A stretch of 46,665 nt of DNA from Actinomycetales bacterium (GTDB taxonomy: Bacteria; Actinomycetota; Actinomycetes; Actinomycetales; Microbacteriaceae). This document shows positions 33,874 through 42,885 of the stretch, piece after piece. The first letter of the stretch is position 1. Each line of letters begins with the position of its first letter. The stretch covers positions 1 to 46,665 of the forward strand of contig JAATFA010000103.1 in assembly GCA_015655445.1 (NCBI GenBank), written 5' to 3'. The notes beneath the pieces are model-generated. The model saw only the letters and a list, made by a program, of their open reading frames with translations, did no database searches and was not told where the DNA came from. The position numbers and the translations under genes were made by a program.

Positions 33874-35138
33874 AGGAGCGCCCCCTCCGCTGTCCGCAGC
33901 GCCGCCTCGCGCCGGCTCCGGTCGAGCACGGCGCGGTAGGCGCGGCCCGTGTCTGCCGCCACGCGGTCCCACGAGTAGCGCGAGACCATGCGCTCGCGTC
34001 CCGCGTGTCCGAGCGCGCGCACGCGTTCCTCGTCCCAGAGCAGCTCGCGCAGCACCGCGGCGATCGCGCCGGGGTCGCGGGGCGGCACGTGCACGCCCGT
34101 CACGCCGTCGACGACGCTGTCGATGAGTCCCCCCACGGCGGCCGCGACGACGGGGACGCCGCACGCCATCGCCTCGAGCGGCACGATGCCGAACGGCTCG
34201 TACCACGGGGTGCACACGACCGCGTCGGCCGAGCGGAGCACCGCGGGCATGTCGGCCTGGCTCACCTGCCCGCGCAGGAGCACGCGGTCGTCGACGCCGA
34301 GCTCGGCGGCGAGCGCGCGCAGGCGCTCCCGCTCCGGGTCGCGCTCCGCATCCGGTCCGCTCGCGCCGCCGACGACGACGAGCTCGACGTCGGCGTGGCC
34401 CTCGGCCGCGAGCTCGGCGAGCGCGCGGATGGCGAGGTCGACGCCCTTGCGCGGCACGAGCCGGCCGACGGTCATGATGCGCCGCCGCAGCCCGCGCTCC
34501 TCCGCGGGGCCGTCGGGCGTGAAGTGGTCGAGGTCGACGCCGCACGGGACGACGGAGATGCGCGCGGAGGCGACGCCGAGCGCCTTGAGCTCGAACGCCT
34601 CGTCCGAGCACGTCGCGATGATGCCATCCGCCTCGCGCCCCACGCGCGGCTCGAGCCATTCGCGCTCGGCGGGGCTCGTGTCGTCCGCCCCCTGGTGGCG
34701 GCGCTTGACGATGCCGAGCGCGTGGAAGGTGTGGACGACGGGGATCGTGCGTCCCGTGGCCGCCTCGAAGCGCCGTGCGGCGTCGAGGGCGGCGAGACCC
34801 GACATCCAGAAGTGGCTGTGCACGATGTGCGGGGTCGAGCGGGAGCGGCGCCAGTGCTCGAGGATGCCGTTCGCGAGCTCGCCCATGTACGGCAGCAGCT
34901 CGTCCTTCGGCACGTGCGTGGCCGGGCCCGCCTCGACGTGCACGACCTCGACGCCGGGCGCGAGGGGCACGCGCTCGTCGAGCGTCGCGTCGTCGCGTCG
35001 CGTGTACACCGTGACCTCGTGGCCCCGGCGGGCGAGCGCGGTCGAGAGCGCGGCGACGTGCACGTTCTGCCCGCCCGCGTCGACGCCGCCGAGCGTCGCG
35101 AGGGGGCTCGCGTGCTCCGAAACCATCGAGATTCTCAT
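33870..35138 (-). CDS. Glycosyltransferase family 4
   Basis: A 422-residue GT-B retaining glycosyltransferase. [19 protein letters not shown] is the N-terminal acceptor loop shared with MshA- and sucrose-synthase-like GT4 enzymes; [17 protein letters not shown] opens the second domain; [18 protein letters not shown] is the E-x7-E donor motif. Likely cytoplasmic or membrane-associated. Coupled by ATGA to the upstream glycosyltransferase and by GTGA to gmhA. Sugar donor unknown. Confidence 0.88.
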   Translation of the reverse strand: MRISMVSEHASPLATLGGVDAGGQNVHVAALSTALARRGHEVTVYTRRDDATLDERVPLAPGVEVVHVEAGPATHVPKDELLPYMGELANGILEHWRRSRSTPHIVHSHFWMSGLAALDAARRFEAATGRTIPVVHTFHALGIVKRRHQGADDTSPAEREWLEPRVGREADGIIATCSDEAFELKALGVASARISVVPCGVDLDHFTPDGPAEERGLRRRIMTVGRLVPRKGVDLAIRALAELAAEGHADVELVVVGGASGPDAERDPERERLRALAAELGVDDRVLLRGQVSQADMPAVLRSADAVVCTPWYEPFGIVPLEAMACGVPVVAAAVGGLIDSVVDGVTGVHVPPRDPGAIAAVLRELLWDEERVRALGHAGRERMVSRYSWDRVAADTGRAYRAVLDRSRREAALRTAEGALL

Positions 35139-36142
35139 CGTGCGATCCTTTCCGTGTCCACGCGCGAGCGCGCTCGCGGCGTCGTCGTGAGGTCCGCGAG
35201 CACCGCGTCCCACGTGTCGAGGAACGACTGCAGGCTGTGTCGCTCCAGCGCGGCCTCGCGGGCGACGCGACCGCGGGCGCGGGCCTCGTCCGGATCCGCC
35301 ATGAGGCGGTCGACCGTCGTGAGCAGCTCGTCGACGTCCGCGGAGACGGCGCCCGCCTCGGGCGGCACGGCGCGCGTCGCCTCGGTCGTCGCGAGCACGA
35401 CGACGGGCATCGCAAGGTGCATGGCCTCGAGCAGGGACAGGCCGAGCGAGGTCCAGCGCATCGGGTGCACGTAGACCCGGCATCGCGCGAGCCGCGTGTG
35501 CAGGCGCGCGGGGGGCAGGTCGCCGAGCACCGCGATCGCGGGTTCGGGCAGGCCGAGTGCGGCGGGCAGGTCGTGCGTGCCCATGCCGAAGACGTCGAGG
35601 GGGGCGCGCTCGGCGAACCGGGGCAGCAGGTCGGTGCCCGTGACGCGACCCCGCCGCACGGGCTCGTTGACGACGACGCCCTGCCGCGCGAGCTCGCCCG
35701 TGTAGAGCGGGCCCGGATCCGCGACGCCGTGCTCGACGACGGTCGTCGGCGCGCGCCCGCTGTCCCACATGAGCGCGTTGAAGTGGGTCACGTGCACGAG
35801 GAGGATGTCCGAGCGGTCGGCGAGCGGATGCACGGTGCACGGCACGTCGCCGCGCGGTGCGTTGTGCTCGACGTAGACGGCGGGCACGTCGGCCCCGAGG
35901 CGGCGGCCGAGCAGGCGCTCCGCCTCCGCGATCTCCTGCGGGCGCTGCAGGAGCACGGCGTCCACGTCGCTCCCGCGCAGCTCCTCGGGCGCGATCTCGA
36001 CGACCGAGTCCGGCCAGTCCCGACCGCCCCGGCCGAGGCCCCACGCGTCCCGTAGGGGCGTGGCCGGCAGCAGGTACTCGTGTCGGCCGCGCACGAACGC
36101 GTCCGTCCACCCGCCGTGCACGTGCCAGAGCAGGATCCTCAT
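35135..36142 (-). CDS. GT-B glycosyltransferase
   Basis: A 335-residue GT-B fold protein. The donor domain has [31 protein letters not shown], a GT4/GT1-like E-x7-E region (shown in parts: [11 protein letters not shown]), and the N-terminal half has [16 protein letters not shown] and [14 protein letters not shown]. Similar actinobacterial proteins often accompany GT9 genes in this kind of locus. Overlaps both neighbours by four bases (ATGA), so it is in the middle of a coupled operon. Donor unknown. Confidence 0.8.
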   Translation of the reverse strand: MRILLWHVHGGWTDAFVRGRHEYLLPATPLRDAWGLGRGGRDWPDSVVEIAPEELRGSDVDAVLLQRPQEIAEAERLLGRRLGADVPAVYVEHNAPRGDVPCTVHPLADRSDILLVHVTHFNALMWDSGRAPTTVVEHGVADPGPLYTGELARQGVVVNEPVRRGRVTGTDLLPRFAERAPLDVFGMGTHDLPAALGLPEPAIAVLGDLPPARLHTRLARCRVYVHPMRWTSLGLSLLEAMHLAMPVVVLATTEATRAVPPEAGAVSADVDELLTTVDRLMADPDEARARGRVAREAALERHSLQSFLDTWDAVLADLTTTPRARSRVDTERIAR

Positions 36143-37215
36143 CGTGCCGCCTCCTTCCGTGTCGTGTCGTCCCCGCGGGCCCCGGGATCGGCGCGTGCGG
36201 CGAGCAGGGACTCGCATGCCGCGACGACCTCGTCCGGCAGCACGCTCGCGAGGCACGGGTGTCCGGGGACGGGGCACACGCGAGCGCGCGTGTCCCGGCA
36301 CGCGGAGGCCTGGTCGCCGAGCAGCACGAGGGGAACCCCGTACGGCGCCCAGCGCACCGCGGGCACGACGGGGGAGAAGAGGCTAACGACGGGGGTGCCG
36401 ACGGCTGCGGCGAGGTGCGCGGGGCCCGTGTTGCCGCTCACGACGACCGAGGCCGAGGCGAGCACGCCCGCGAGCTCCGGCAGGCGAAGGCGACCGCCGA
36501 GGTCGAGCGCGCTGTCGCCCGCCACGCGCGCGGTGAGCCCGCGCTCGCCCCGGCCGCCCGTCACGACGACGCGGTGCCCTCGCGCGGCGAGCGTGCGCAC
36601 GGCCGCCGCGGCGTGCGCCTCGGGCCATGCGCGTGCGGGGGCGGACGCGCCGGGGTGCACGACGACGAACGGATCGCCGCCCACGAGCCCGCGCACGTCC
36701 GGGTGCGGGACCACGCGCAAGCGCCCGTCGTCGCCGGGCGGCAGATCGAAGCCGCCCGCCCGCGCGATCGCGAGGGCGCGCTCCGCCTCCGGGATGTCCT
36801 CGTCGAGGTCCTCGCCGGGACGCAGCCGCACGTCCAGGAGGCTCCCCGCGTAGTCGGTCGACGCCCCGACGATGCGCGGAACGCCCGCGAGCCGCAGGGC
36901 GAGCGCGAGGGGCAGCGGCGACTGGTGGAACGAGGTGAGCACGACGGCGACGTCGGGCGCGCATGCGCGCAGGAGGGCGTCGAGCTCGCCGAGGGACTAG
37001 GCGGTCACGGGAGGCGCGGGCGCGACGATCCACGGCGCGGCCCACGTGAGCACGCGGCCGACCCCCGGGAGCAGGCTCGCCGCGGCGGTGCCCTCCGGGC
37101 CGCACAGCATCCACACCTCGTCGATCCCGGGGCCCGCAGCGACCGCGCGCACGGCGGGCCCGGCGAGCAGCACGTCGCCCATGCTGTCCAGGCGCGCGAC
37201 GAGCGCGCGCGTCAC
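36139..37215 (-). pseudogene. GT9 heptosyltransferase-like gene interrupted by an in-frame amber codon
   Basis: Reading from GTG 37215, the first 72 codons give a normal GT9 start (ALVARLDSMGDVLLAGPAVRA), then TAG at 36999-36997. The same frame continues without any shift: SLGELDALLRACAPDVAVVL, HQSPLPLALALRLAGVPRIVG, VVVHPGASAPARAWPE and the ADP-heptose block [16 protein letters not shown], to a stop at 36139. Total 359 codons, the usual GT9 length. A single base change explains everything. It starts at the gmhB stop (GTGA) and ends on the next gene's start (ATGA). Options are a recent nonsense mutation, a sequencing error, or amber readthrough; a fragment starting inside would lack the acceptor domain. 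Confidence 0.85.
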
Positions 37216-37766
37216 GACCAGACCTCCGTGCGCTCGCGGCAGGGCTCGAGCGCGAGCTCGACGGCCGTGAGCAGGTCGCCCGCCACGCGCTCCGCCGCGG
37301 CGACCTCCTCCGCGCGCGTGACGGCCGTGGGCACGAGGATGCCGCGGGCGCCCGCCGCGCGCGCGGCCTCCACGTCGGCGCCGATGTCGCCGATCACGAC
37401 GACGTGCTCGGGTGCGACCCCGAGCACCGCGGCAGCGTGCAGCACGAGGCCCGGGCGGGGCTTGCGGCATGTGCAGTCGTCCGCGGGCGCATGCGGGCAC
37501 ACGCACCACGCCTCGAAGGGGCCGAGCCGCCGGTCGACCTCCCGATTGACGGCGTCGACGGCGTCGCGGGTGAGGATGCCGCGTCCGATGCCCGACTGGT
37601 TGCTCACGACGCCGAGGCGCACGCCCGCCCCGCGCGCGAGCGCGACCGCCTCGCGGGCGAGCGGCATGGGGCTCACACGCGCGGGGTCGCCGTTGTACGG
37701 GACGTCGACGACGAGGGTCCCGTCGCGATCGAAGAGGATCGCGTGCGCCTCGGAGGAGCATGCCAT
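37212..37766 (-). CDS. gmhB: D-glycero-D-manno-heptose 1,7-bisphosphate 7-phosphatase
   Basis: A 184-residue HAD-IIIA phosphatase removing the 7-phosphate between the two HldE reactions. D13 and D15 in LFDRDGTLV are the nucleophile and acid; SNQSGIGRG is motif II; the zinc-binding loop has C88/C90, H92, C98 and C100 in CVCPHAPADDCTC, diagnostic for GmhB/HisB-type enzymes; motif IV is VVIGDIGADVEAA. First gene of the minus-strand heptose operon; divergent from the GT9 gene at 37874. Confidence 0.92.
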   Translation of the reverse strand: MACSSEAHAILFDRDGTLVVDVPYNGDPARVSPMPLAREAVALARGAGVRLGVVSNQSGIGRGILTRDAVDAVNREVDRRLGPFEAWCVCPHAPADDCTCRKPRPGLVLHAAAVLGVAPEHVVVIGDIGADVEAARAAGARGILVPTAVTRAEEVAAAERVAGDLLTAVELALEPCRERTEVWS

Positions 37767-37873
37767 AGCCCTGCTGTTCCCCGGGCGAGGCGGGCCAAAC
37801 CTCGTCGTGCCTCTTCTTCAGCCTTCTCGCGGCTCGCGGCGGGGGAGCCGGCCGCTCTGGCAGGATCGGGCGC

Positions 37874-38860
37874 GTGCGCTTGCTCGGTGGGGAGGACGAC
37901 GTCCCCGAGATCGTCGCGCTTCGCGCGCTCAAGCTCGGCGACCTGCTCGTCGCGGTCCCCGCGATCCACGGACTGCGGCGCGCGTTCCCCGCACACCGCC
38001 TCGTGCTCGCGGTGCCCGGGTGGCTCGAGCCCGTCGTCGAGCTCATCGGGGGCGTCGACGCGATCCTGCCCACGCCGGGGCTCGACGCGCCGCTTCCCCT
38101 GCGGCCTGGTCGCGTCGACCTCGCGGTGAACCTGCACGGGAATGGACCGGAGAGCCGCGCCGTGATCGACGCGCTCGCCGCTCGCCGCGTCATCGCCCAC
38201 CGCGTGGCGGGCCACGACGATCCCGCCGCGCCCGCGTGGGTCGACGGCATGCACGAGCGGGAGCGCTGGGCGCGCCTCGTGCGCGCCTTCGGCATCCCCG
38301 CGCACGCCGACGACCTCGGCCTGCTGCGACCGCTCGTCGAGCCGACGGCGACGGGTGCGACGGTCGTGCATGTCGGGGCCTTCTACGGCGCGCGGCAATG
38401 GCCCGTGGAACGCTTCGGCGCCGTCGCGCGGGCGCTCGCCGCCCGCGGGCACGAGGTGCGCCTCACGGGGAGCGCCGCAGAGCGCGAGCGGGCCGAGGCG
38501 GCCGCGGGGGCGGCGGGGCTCCCGCGCTCGACGGTGCTCGCGGGCGAGCTCGACCTCGCCGGGTTCGCCGCCGTGATCTGCGACGCCGCGCTCGTCGTGA
38601 CGGCGGACACGGGCGCCGCGCACCTCGCATCCGCCTACGGCGTCCCCTCGGTCGTCATCTTCGGCCCCGCCCCGCCCGAGGAGTGGGGACCGCCCGCCTC
38701 GGGACCGCACCGCGTGCTCACGCACGCGGAGCTGAGGGTCGGCGCGACCTTCTCCTCCGAGCCGGATCCCGCCCTCCTCGCCGTGACGGTCGACGAGGTG
38801 CTCGAGGCGGCCGTCGCACTCGAGGGGGTGCCGCCGCGACGACCCCGCGTCGGCGTCTGA
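37874..38860 (+). CDS. Glycosyltransferase family 9 (heptosyltransferase-like)
   Basis: A 328-residue GT9 protein. N-terminal VALRALKLGDLLVAVPAIHGLR is the acceptor-side motif; VVHVGAFYGARQWPVERFGA and VTADTGAAHLASAYGVPSVVIFGP form the ADP-heptose-binding half. GTG start; a weak CAGGAT lies seven bases upstream and no ribosome binding site is seen, so a leaderless message is possible. It is the only intact GT9 next to gmhB, and could partly replace the amber-interrupted neighbour. Confidence 0.87.
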   Translation: MRLLGGEDDVPEIVALRALKLGDLLVAVPAIHGLRRAFPAHRLVLAVPGWLEPVVELIGGVDAILPTPGLDAPLPLRPGRVDLAVNLHGNGPESRAVIDALAARRVIAHRVAGHDDPAAPAWVDGMHERERWARLVRAFGIPAHADDLGLLRPLVEPTATGATVVHVGAFYGARQWPVERFGAVARALAARGHEVRLTGSAAERERAEAAAGAAGLPRSTVLAGELDLAGFAAVICDAALVVTADTGAAHLASAYGVPSVVIFGPAPPEEWGPPASGPHRVLTHAELRVGATFSSEPDPALLAVTVDEVLEAAVALEGVPPRRPRVGV

Positions 38861-38918
38861 CGCGCGGGTCCCGTCGGTGCGTGCGGCCCACGCGCGCCGC
38901 GCCCGGGCGCACAGCGCC

Positions 38919-38924
38919 TATTCT
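38919..38924 (+). promoter_or_regulatory. Candidate -10 element for the GAF-ANTAR gene
   Basis: TATTCT, one of the few AT-rich hexamers in the 139-bp gap before the GAF-ANTAR gene. No convincing -35. Confidence 0.35.
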
Positions 38925-38999
38925 CGAACATGGCTCGCTCCCGCTCGCGGCGACGACGCGGGACGCATCCGCTCGTGAGCACGCGGAGGGAGGACCGGG

Positions 39000-39719
39000 G
39001 TGACGGAGCGTCTGGACGACGCATGGCTCGAGGTCGTGCGGCGCGGCGGCACGGCGGAGGCCGCCGCCTTCGCCCGTCTCGCCCTCGAGCTCGACGCGGC
39101 ACGCGGCACGACGGGCACGGCCGAGCTCACGTGCGCGTACGCCCGCGCGGTCGCGGGGTGTGCGGGTGCGGGGGTCGTCGTGCGCGGCTCGGGCGGCTCC
39201 CTCGTGCCTCTCGCGGCGACGGACGACGCGACGCGCGCGGCCGACCGGGCGCAGGCCGAGCTCGGCGTGGGCCCCGCTCACACCGCGCTCTCCGACGCCG
39301 TCGTCGTCGCCGCCGACCTCGCCGACGACGACGCGTGGGGCGCGTGGACGCCCGCGGCGCGCGCCCTCGGGCTGCGTTCCGCGGCGTTCCTGCCCCTCGC
39401 CGTGCGCTCGGGGGGAGTGGGCGTGCTCAGCCTCTACTCCACGGGCGCGGCCATCGGGGACCGCGACCTCGAGCGGGCGCGAGTGCTCGCCCAGCACGCG
39501 GCGCTCGCGCTCGCCCGGTCGCGCCTCGAGGAGCAGCTCCTGCAGGCGCTCGACAGCCGCGGCGTCATCGCGCGCGCCCAGGGGGTGCTCATGGAGCGGC
39601 ACGGCATCGACGCCGAGGCGGCCTTCGACCTGCTCCGCCGCTCGTCGCAGGCCCTCAACCTCAAGCTGACCGAGGTTGCCGCACGGACGCTCGCATCGGG
39701 GCGGCCGCCGGGTCGCTGA
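39000..39719 (+). CDS. GAF and ANTAR domain regulator
   Basis: A 239-residue regulator with an N-terminal GAF sensor (about residues 25-175; LGLRSAAFLPLAVRSGGVGVL is its core) and a C-terminal ANTAR domain (about 180-235) that would bind RNA hairpins and prevent transcription termination: LLQALDSRGVIARAQGVLM and then AAFDLLRRSSQALNLKLTEVA. The Ala and aromatic positions of ANTAR are conserved. GGAGGGAGG precedes the GTG. Its 3' end overlaps the convergent sigma-factor gene by 59 bases. Ligand and targets unknown. Confidence 0.87.
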   Translation: MTERLDDAWLEVVRRGGTAEAAAFARLALELDAARGTTGTAELTCAYARAVAGCAGAGVVVRGSGGSLVPLAATDDATRAADRAQAELGVGPAHTALSDAVVVAADLADDDAWGAWTPAARALGLRSAAFLPLAVRSGGVGVLSLYSTGAAIGDRDLERARVLAQHAALALARSRLEEQLLQALDSRGVIARAQGVLMERHGIDAEAAFDLLRRSSQALNLKLTEVAARTLASGRPPGR

Positions 39720-40494
39720 TCGACGCGACGGGAGCCGGGCCCTGCACGGCCTCGCGCAAGCGCGCGAGGATGCGTGCGAGCAGGCGCGAGACCTGCATCT
39801 GCGTCACGCCGAGCTCGCGCGCGATCTCCTGCTGCGTCCGGTCCTCGTAGAAGCGCAGGTAGAGGATGCGCCGCTCACGCGGTGCGAGCCTCTTGCACGC
39901 GGGCGCGACGGTCGCGAGCATCTCCGCACGCTCGAGCTCCGCGTCGCAGCCGCCGACGAGGTCCGCCAGGGCGACCGAGTCGTCCTCCGCGACGACGCTG
40001 CTGAGGGAGGCCGGGTGCATGCTCTGGTCGCTGCCGAGCGCCTCCCGCACGTCGCGGGGATCCTCGCGGAGCCGCTCGGCGAGCTGCGCCCACGTCGGTG
40101 CGTGCCCGAGCTCCTGCGCGAGCTCGGGGCTCACGTGGGCGATCGCGAGCCGGAGCTCCTGCACACGACGCGGCGGCCGCACGAACCAGATGTCGTCGCG
40201 CAGGTGCCGCTTGATCTCTCCCGTGATCGTGGGGACGGCGAACGAGACGAAGTCGCTCGTGCGCGTGCTGTCGAATCGCCGCGCGGCCTTCACGAGGCCG
40301 ACGTAGGCGACCTGGCGGATGTCGTCGCGGTCGCCGATGCGGCCGGCGAATCGCCGCGCGAGCGTCTCGGCGAGGCCGAGGTGCTCGAGCACGAGCGCAT
40401 CCTGCGCGCGGCGCTCCTCGGGCGGGTCCGCGGTGTGTCCGCGCGGAAGCACCGAGACGTTCCGGCCGGTCGTGTCCATGGTCGACGAGCGCAT
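39661..40494 (-). CDS. SigF/SigB-type RNA polymerase sigma factor
   Basis: A 277-residue group 3 sigma-70 factor of the stress/sporulation (SigB/SigF) type. Region 2 is LAETLARRFAGRIGDRDDIRQVAYVGLVKAARR in parts (core RDDIRQVAYVGL), region 3 HAPTWAQLAERL, region 4 RILYLRFYEDRTQQEIARELGV followed by TQMQVSRLLARIL. No anti-sigma or anti-anti-sigma gene lies next to it in this window, unlike most loci of this type. AGGAGG precedes the ATG; ATG 40479 is an alternative. Overlaps the GAF-ANTAR gene tail to tail. Confidence 0.88.
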   Translation of the reverse strand: MRSSTMDTTGRNVSVLPRGHTADPPEERRAQDALVLEHLGLAETLARRFAGRIGDRDDIRQVAYVGLVKAARRFDSTRTSDFVSFAVPTITGEIKRHLRDDIWFVRPPRRVQELRLAIAHVSPELAQELGHAPTWAQLAERLREDPRDVREALGSDQSMHPASLSSVVAEDDSVALADLVGGCDAELERAEMLATVAPACKRLAPRERRILYLRFYEDRTQQEIARELGVTQMQVSRLLARILARLREAVQGPAPVASISDPAAAPMRASVRQPRSA

Positions 40495-40654
40495 GCCCCA
40501 CCCCTCCTATCCTGAACGTGATGGAAGACCGTGGCGCACTGCTTGACCACTGCACCTATCGACGCACGCGCGGGCGGGGCCGGGCAACGATCCCGACCAT
40601 TGCGTGCGAGCAGGCTGGGAGGGGACTCGAAATGCCGCACCCGGGCGGCACGTC

Positions 40655-41260
40655 GTGACGAGCCGGGTGTATCTCCTGCGTCACGGCGAGACGCGCTGGA
40701 ACCGCGAGGACCGGTACACGAGCCGCACCGACCTCCCGCTCGCGGAGGGGGCGCGCGAGGCGCTCGCGCCCGTCGCCGCGCGGCTCGCGGGCGCGGGGAT
40801 CGAGCGCGTGCTCACGAGCCCGCTCGCGCGCGCGCGGGAGACCGCCGCGGCGGTCGCGCCGGCGGGGGTCCCGGTCTCGATCGACGCGCGCGTGCGCGAG
40901 GTGGACTTCGGCGTCTTCGAGGGGCGCACGCGATCCGAGCTGCGCACGGGCGTCGATCGTGACGCGTTCGCCGCGTGGTTCCGTCCCGGTCACGGCTGTC
41001 CGCCCGCACCGCGCGGCGAGACGTGGCACGCGGCCCGCGAGCGTGCGCTCGCCGTGCTCGACGAGCTCGCGGAGGACCCGCGCACGACGCTCGTCGTCGC
41101 GCACGGCATCTTCCTCAAGCTCCTCGTCGCGACGGCGGTGCCGGCGCTCGGCGGCGCGATCGTGCGCGATCGCCACTGGCCGAACGCGGGCGTCGTCGAG
41201 CTCCTGCGCGCGGACGGCGCGTGGTCGCTCGGCGCCGCGGAGGCCTGGAGCGCGGCCTGA
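40655..41260 (+). CDS. Histidine phosphatase family protein
   Basis: A 201-residue phosphoglycerate-mutase-like phosphatase. The phospho-accepting His is in YLLRHGETRWN, the second catalytic core appears in SPLARARETA, the acid in REVDFGVFEG and the second His in VVAHGIFLKLL. Substrate cannot be read from sequence. GTG 40655 is chosen because homology begins there; no strong ribosome binding site is visible. The 160-bp gap to the sigma gene holds no other gene. Confidence 0.85.
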   Translation: MTSRVYLLRHGETRWNREDRYTSRTDLPLAEGAREALAPVAARLAGAGIERVLTSPLARARETAAAVAPAGVPVSIDARVREVDFGVFEGRTRSELRTGVDRDAFAAWFRPGHGCPPAPRGETWHAARERALAVLDELAEDPRTTLVVAHGIFLKLLVATAVPALGGAIVRDRHWPNAGVVELLRADGAWSLGAAEAWSAA

Positions 41261-41326
41261 GGAGCGGTGCCCCGGTCGACGCGCGGTTCCCGCCCCCGGC
41301 CCGGGTCCGCGAGCGCGCGCGCGGCG

Positions 41327-42154
41327 CTAGGCGATCGCGCGCGGTCGCCGCGTGCGGCGGAACCACGGCACGACGGCCGAGGTCGAGCGCTGGTACTCGG
41401 CGTACTCGGGGTACTTGGAGAGCGAGATCTGCTCCGTGAAGACCGTCGAGCCGATGAAGAGCACGGTGAGCAGCACGGCCCCCGCGACGGTCCACACCGC
41501 GAGCGTGCCCGCGGCGACGGCGCCGAAGAGGTACACGATCCACCACTGCGCGATCTCGAAGAAGTAGTTCGGATGCCGCGACCAGCGCCACAGTCCCGTG
41601 GTGACGAACCGCGCCGACGGCTCGCGGCCCGCCGCGATCGTCGCCTTCTTGGCCTGCTGGAACCGCCACTGCTGCTCGTCGGCGATCGTCTCGCCCGCGA
41701 GGCACGCGAGGAAGAGCACCGCGAGCACGACGTCCGCGGCCCCGAGCCGCCCACGGTGCTCGAACGCCGTCTGGGCGGGCAGCGCGATGAGGGCGAGCAG
41801 GAGGTTCTGGTAGGCGACGATGAAGAAGAGGTTGAACAGCTGGAACTGCCACGGCCGCATGCGGCCCCGCAGCACCGCCCAGCGGTAGTCCTCGACCCCC
41901 GTGTAGCCGCCCTTGCGCGCGAAGTTCGCCGTGAGGCGTGCGCCCCACAGGGTGCCGAGCGCCGCCATGAGGTCGAGCCGGGGGTCCGCGAGACCGGCCG
42001 CGCCCGCGTACACCCACAGGTAGGCGACGGGCAGGATCGACCACAGGCGGTCGACCCAGGACGTGTCGCGGGTGATGAGGGAGGCGATCCACGCGAAGGC
42101 GGAGGCCGCCGCCGCGAGGAGGAGCACGACGAGGAGCGGGGTCACGGTCGGCAT
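41327..42154 (-). CDS. DUF1295 / steroid 5-alpha-reductase-like membrane protein
   Basis: A 275-residue integral membrane protein with about seven hydrophobic segments. The C-terminal half has RFVTTGLWRWSRHPNYFFEI, the signature of the DUF1295/steroid-reductase/ICMT group that binds NADPH or SAM, and ends with SKYPEYAEYQRSTSAVVPWF. N-terminal DTSWVDRLWSILPVAYLW is also typical. Function in bacteria is unproved. No close functional partner beside it. Confidence 0.83.
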   Translation of the reverse strand: MPTVTPLLVVLLLAAAASAFAWIASLITRDTSWVDRLWSILPVAYLWVYAGAAGLADPRLDLMAALGTLWGARLTANFARKGGYTGVEDYRWAVLRGRMRPWQFQLFNLFFIVAYQNLLLALIALPAQTAFEHRGRLGAADVVLAVLFLACLAGETIADEQQWRFQQAKKATIAAGREPSARFVTTGLWRWSRHPNYFFEIAQWWIVYLFGAVAAGTLAVWTVAGAVLLTVLFIGSTVFTEQISLSKYPEYAEYQRSTSAVVPWFRRTRRPRAIA

Positions 42155-42239
42155 CCTAGCGACGCCCGGGCGTGCCCGCCGGGTCCCGCGGGGCCGCCGG
42201 GAAAGCGGGGCGGGAGGGCGGGAGGGCGAGGGCGCTCAC

Positions 42240-42245
42240 TAGACT
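42240..42245 (+). promoter_or_regulatory. -10 element of a leaderless promoter
   Basis: TAGACT six bases before the GTG start of the CDP-alcohol phosphatidyltransferase gene, which has no ribosome binding site. Same hexamer and spacing as at the trp leader. Confidence 0.55.
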
Positions 42246-42251
42246 CGCGGC

Positions 42252-42869
42252 GTGAGCGCTGTGCCGGGACCCGAGGTGAGCTCCCGGGTCTTCACGATCC
42301 CGAACGTGCTCAGCATGATCCGGCTCGTGCTCGTGCCGGTCTTCTTCGTGCTCGTCGTGGTCCGGCAGGACGTGCTGGCCCTGCTCGTGGTCGTCGTCTC
42401 GACCGTCACCGACTACCTCGACGGCGTGATCGCGCGGCGGTTCCGGCAGATCTCGCGGCTCGGGCAGCTGCTCGACCCGGCCGCCGACCGGCTGTTCATC
42501 CTCGCGGCGATCCTCGCGCTCGCCGTGCGCGAGGTCGTGCCGTGGTGGATGGTCGCCGTGCTCCTCGGGCGTGACCTCATGCTCCTCGTGCTCGGCGTCG
42601 TGCTCGCCCAGCACGGCCACGGGCCGCTCCCCGTGCACCATCTGGGCAAGGCCGCGACCCTCTTCCTCTTCTACGCCTTCCCCATCCTCGTGCTCGCGCA
42701 GGCCGTGCCCTGGACGGCCCCCGTAGCCGATCCGATCGGGTGGGCGTTCGGACTCTGGGGCGCCTTCCTGTACTGGTGGGCGGGCATCCTCTACGTCGTG
42801 CAGGCGGCCCGTCTGCTGCGGGAAGAGGGGGGTGCGGCGGGCGCGGCATCCGATACGCTGAATCGCTAA
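42252..42869 (+). CDS. CDP-alcohol phosphatidyltransferase (PgsA-like)
   Basis: A 205-residue membrane enzyme joining a CDP-activated lipid to an alcohol, as in phosphatidylglycerol phosphate synthesis. The family motif D-x2-DG-x2-AR-x8-G-x3-D-x3-D is complete (TDYLDGVIARRF, then SRLGQLLDPAADR). Four or five hydrophobic helices. Which alcohol is used is not certain; glycerol 3-phosphate (PgsA) is the usual guess. It stands 16 bases before the FHA gene and may be co-transcribed with it. Confidence 0.85.
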   Translation: MSAVPGPEVSSRVFTIPNVLSMIRLVLVPVFFVLVVVRQDVLALLVVVVSTVTDYLDGVIARRFRQISRLGQLLDPAADRLFILAAILALAVREVVPWWMVAVLLGRDLMLLVLGVVLAQHGHGPLPVHHLGKAATLFLFYAFPILVLAQAVPWTAPVADPIGWAFGLWGAFLYWWAGILYVVQAARLLREEGGAAGAASDTLNR

Positions 42870-42885
42870 TACAAGGAGGTTCACG

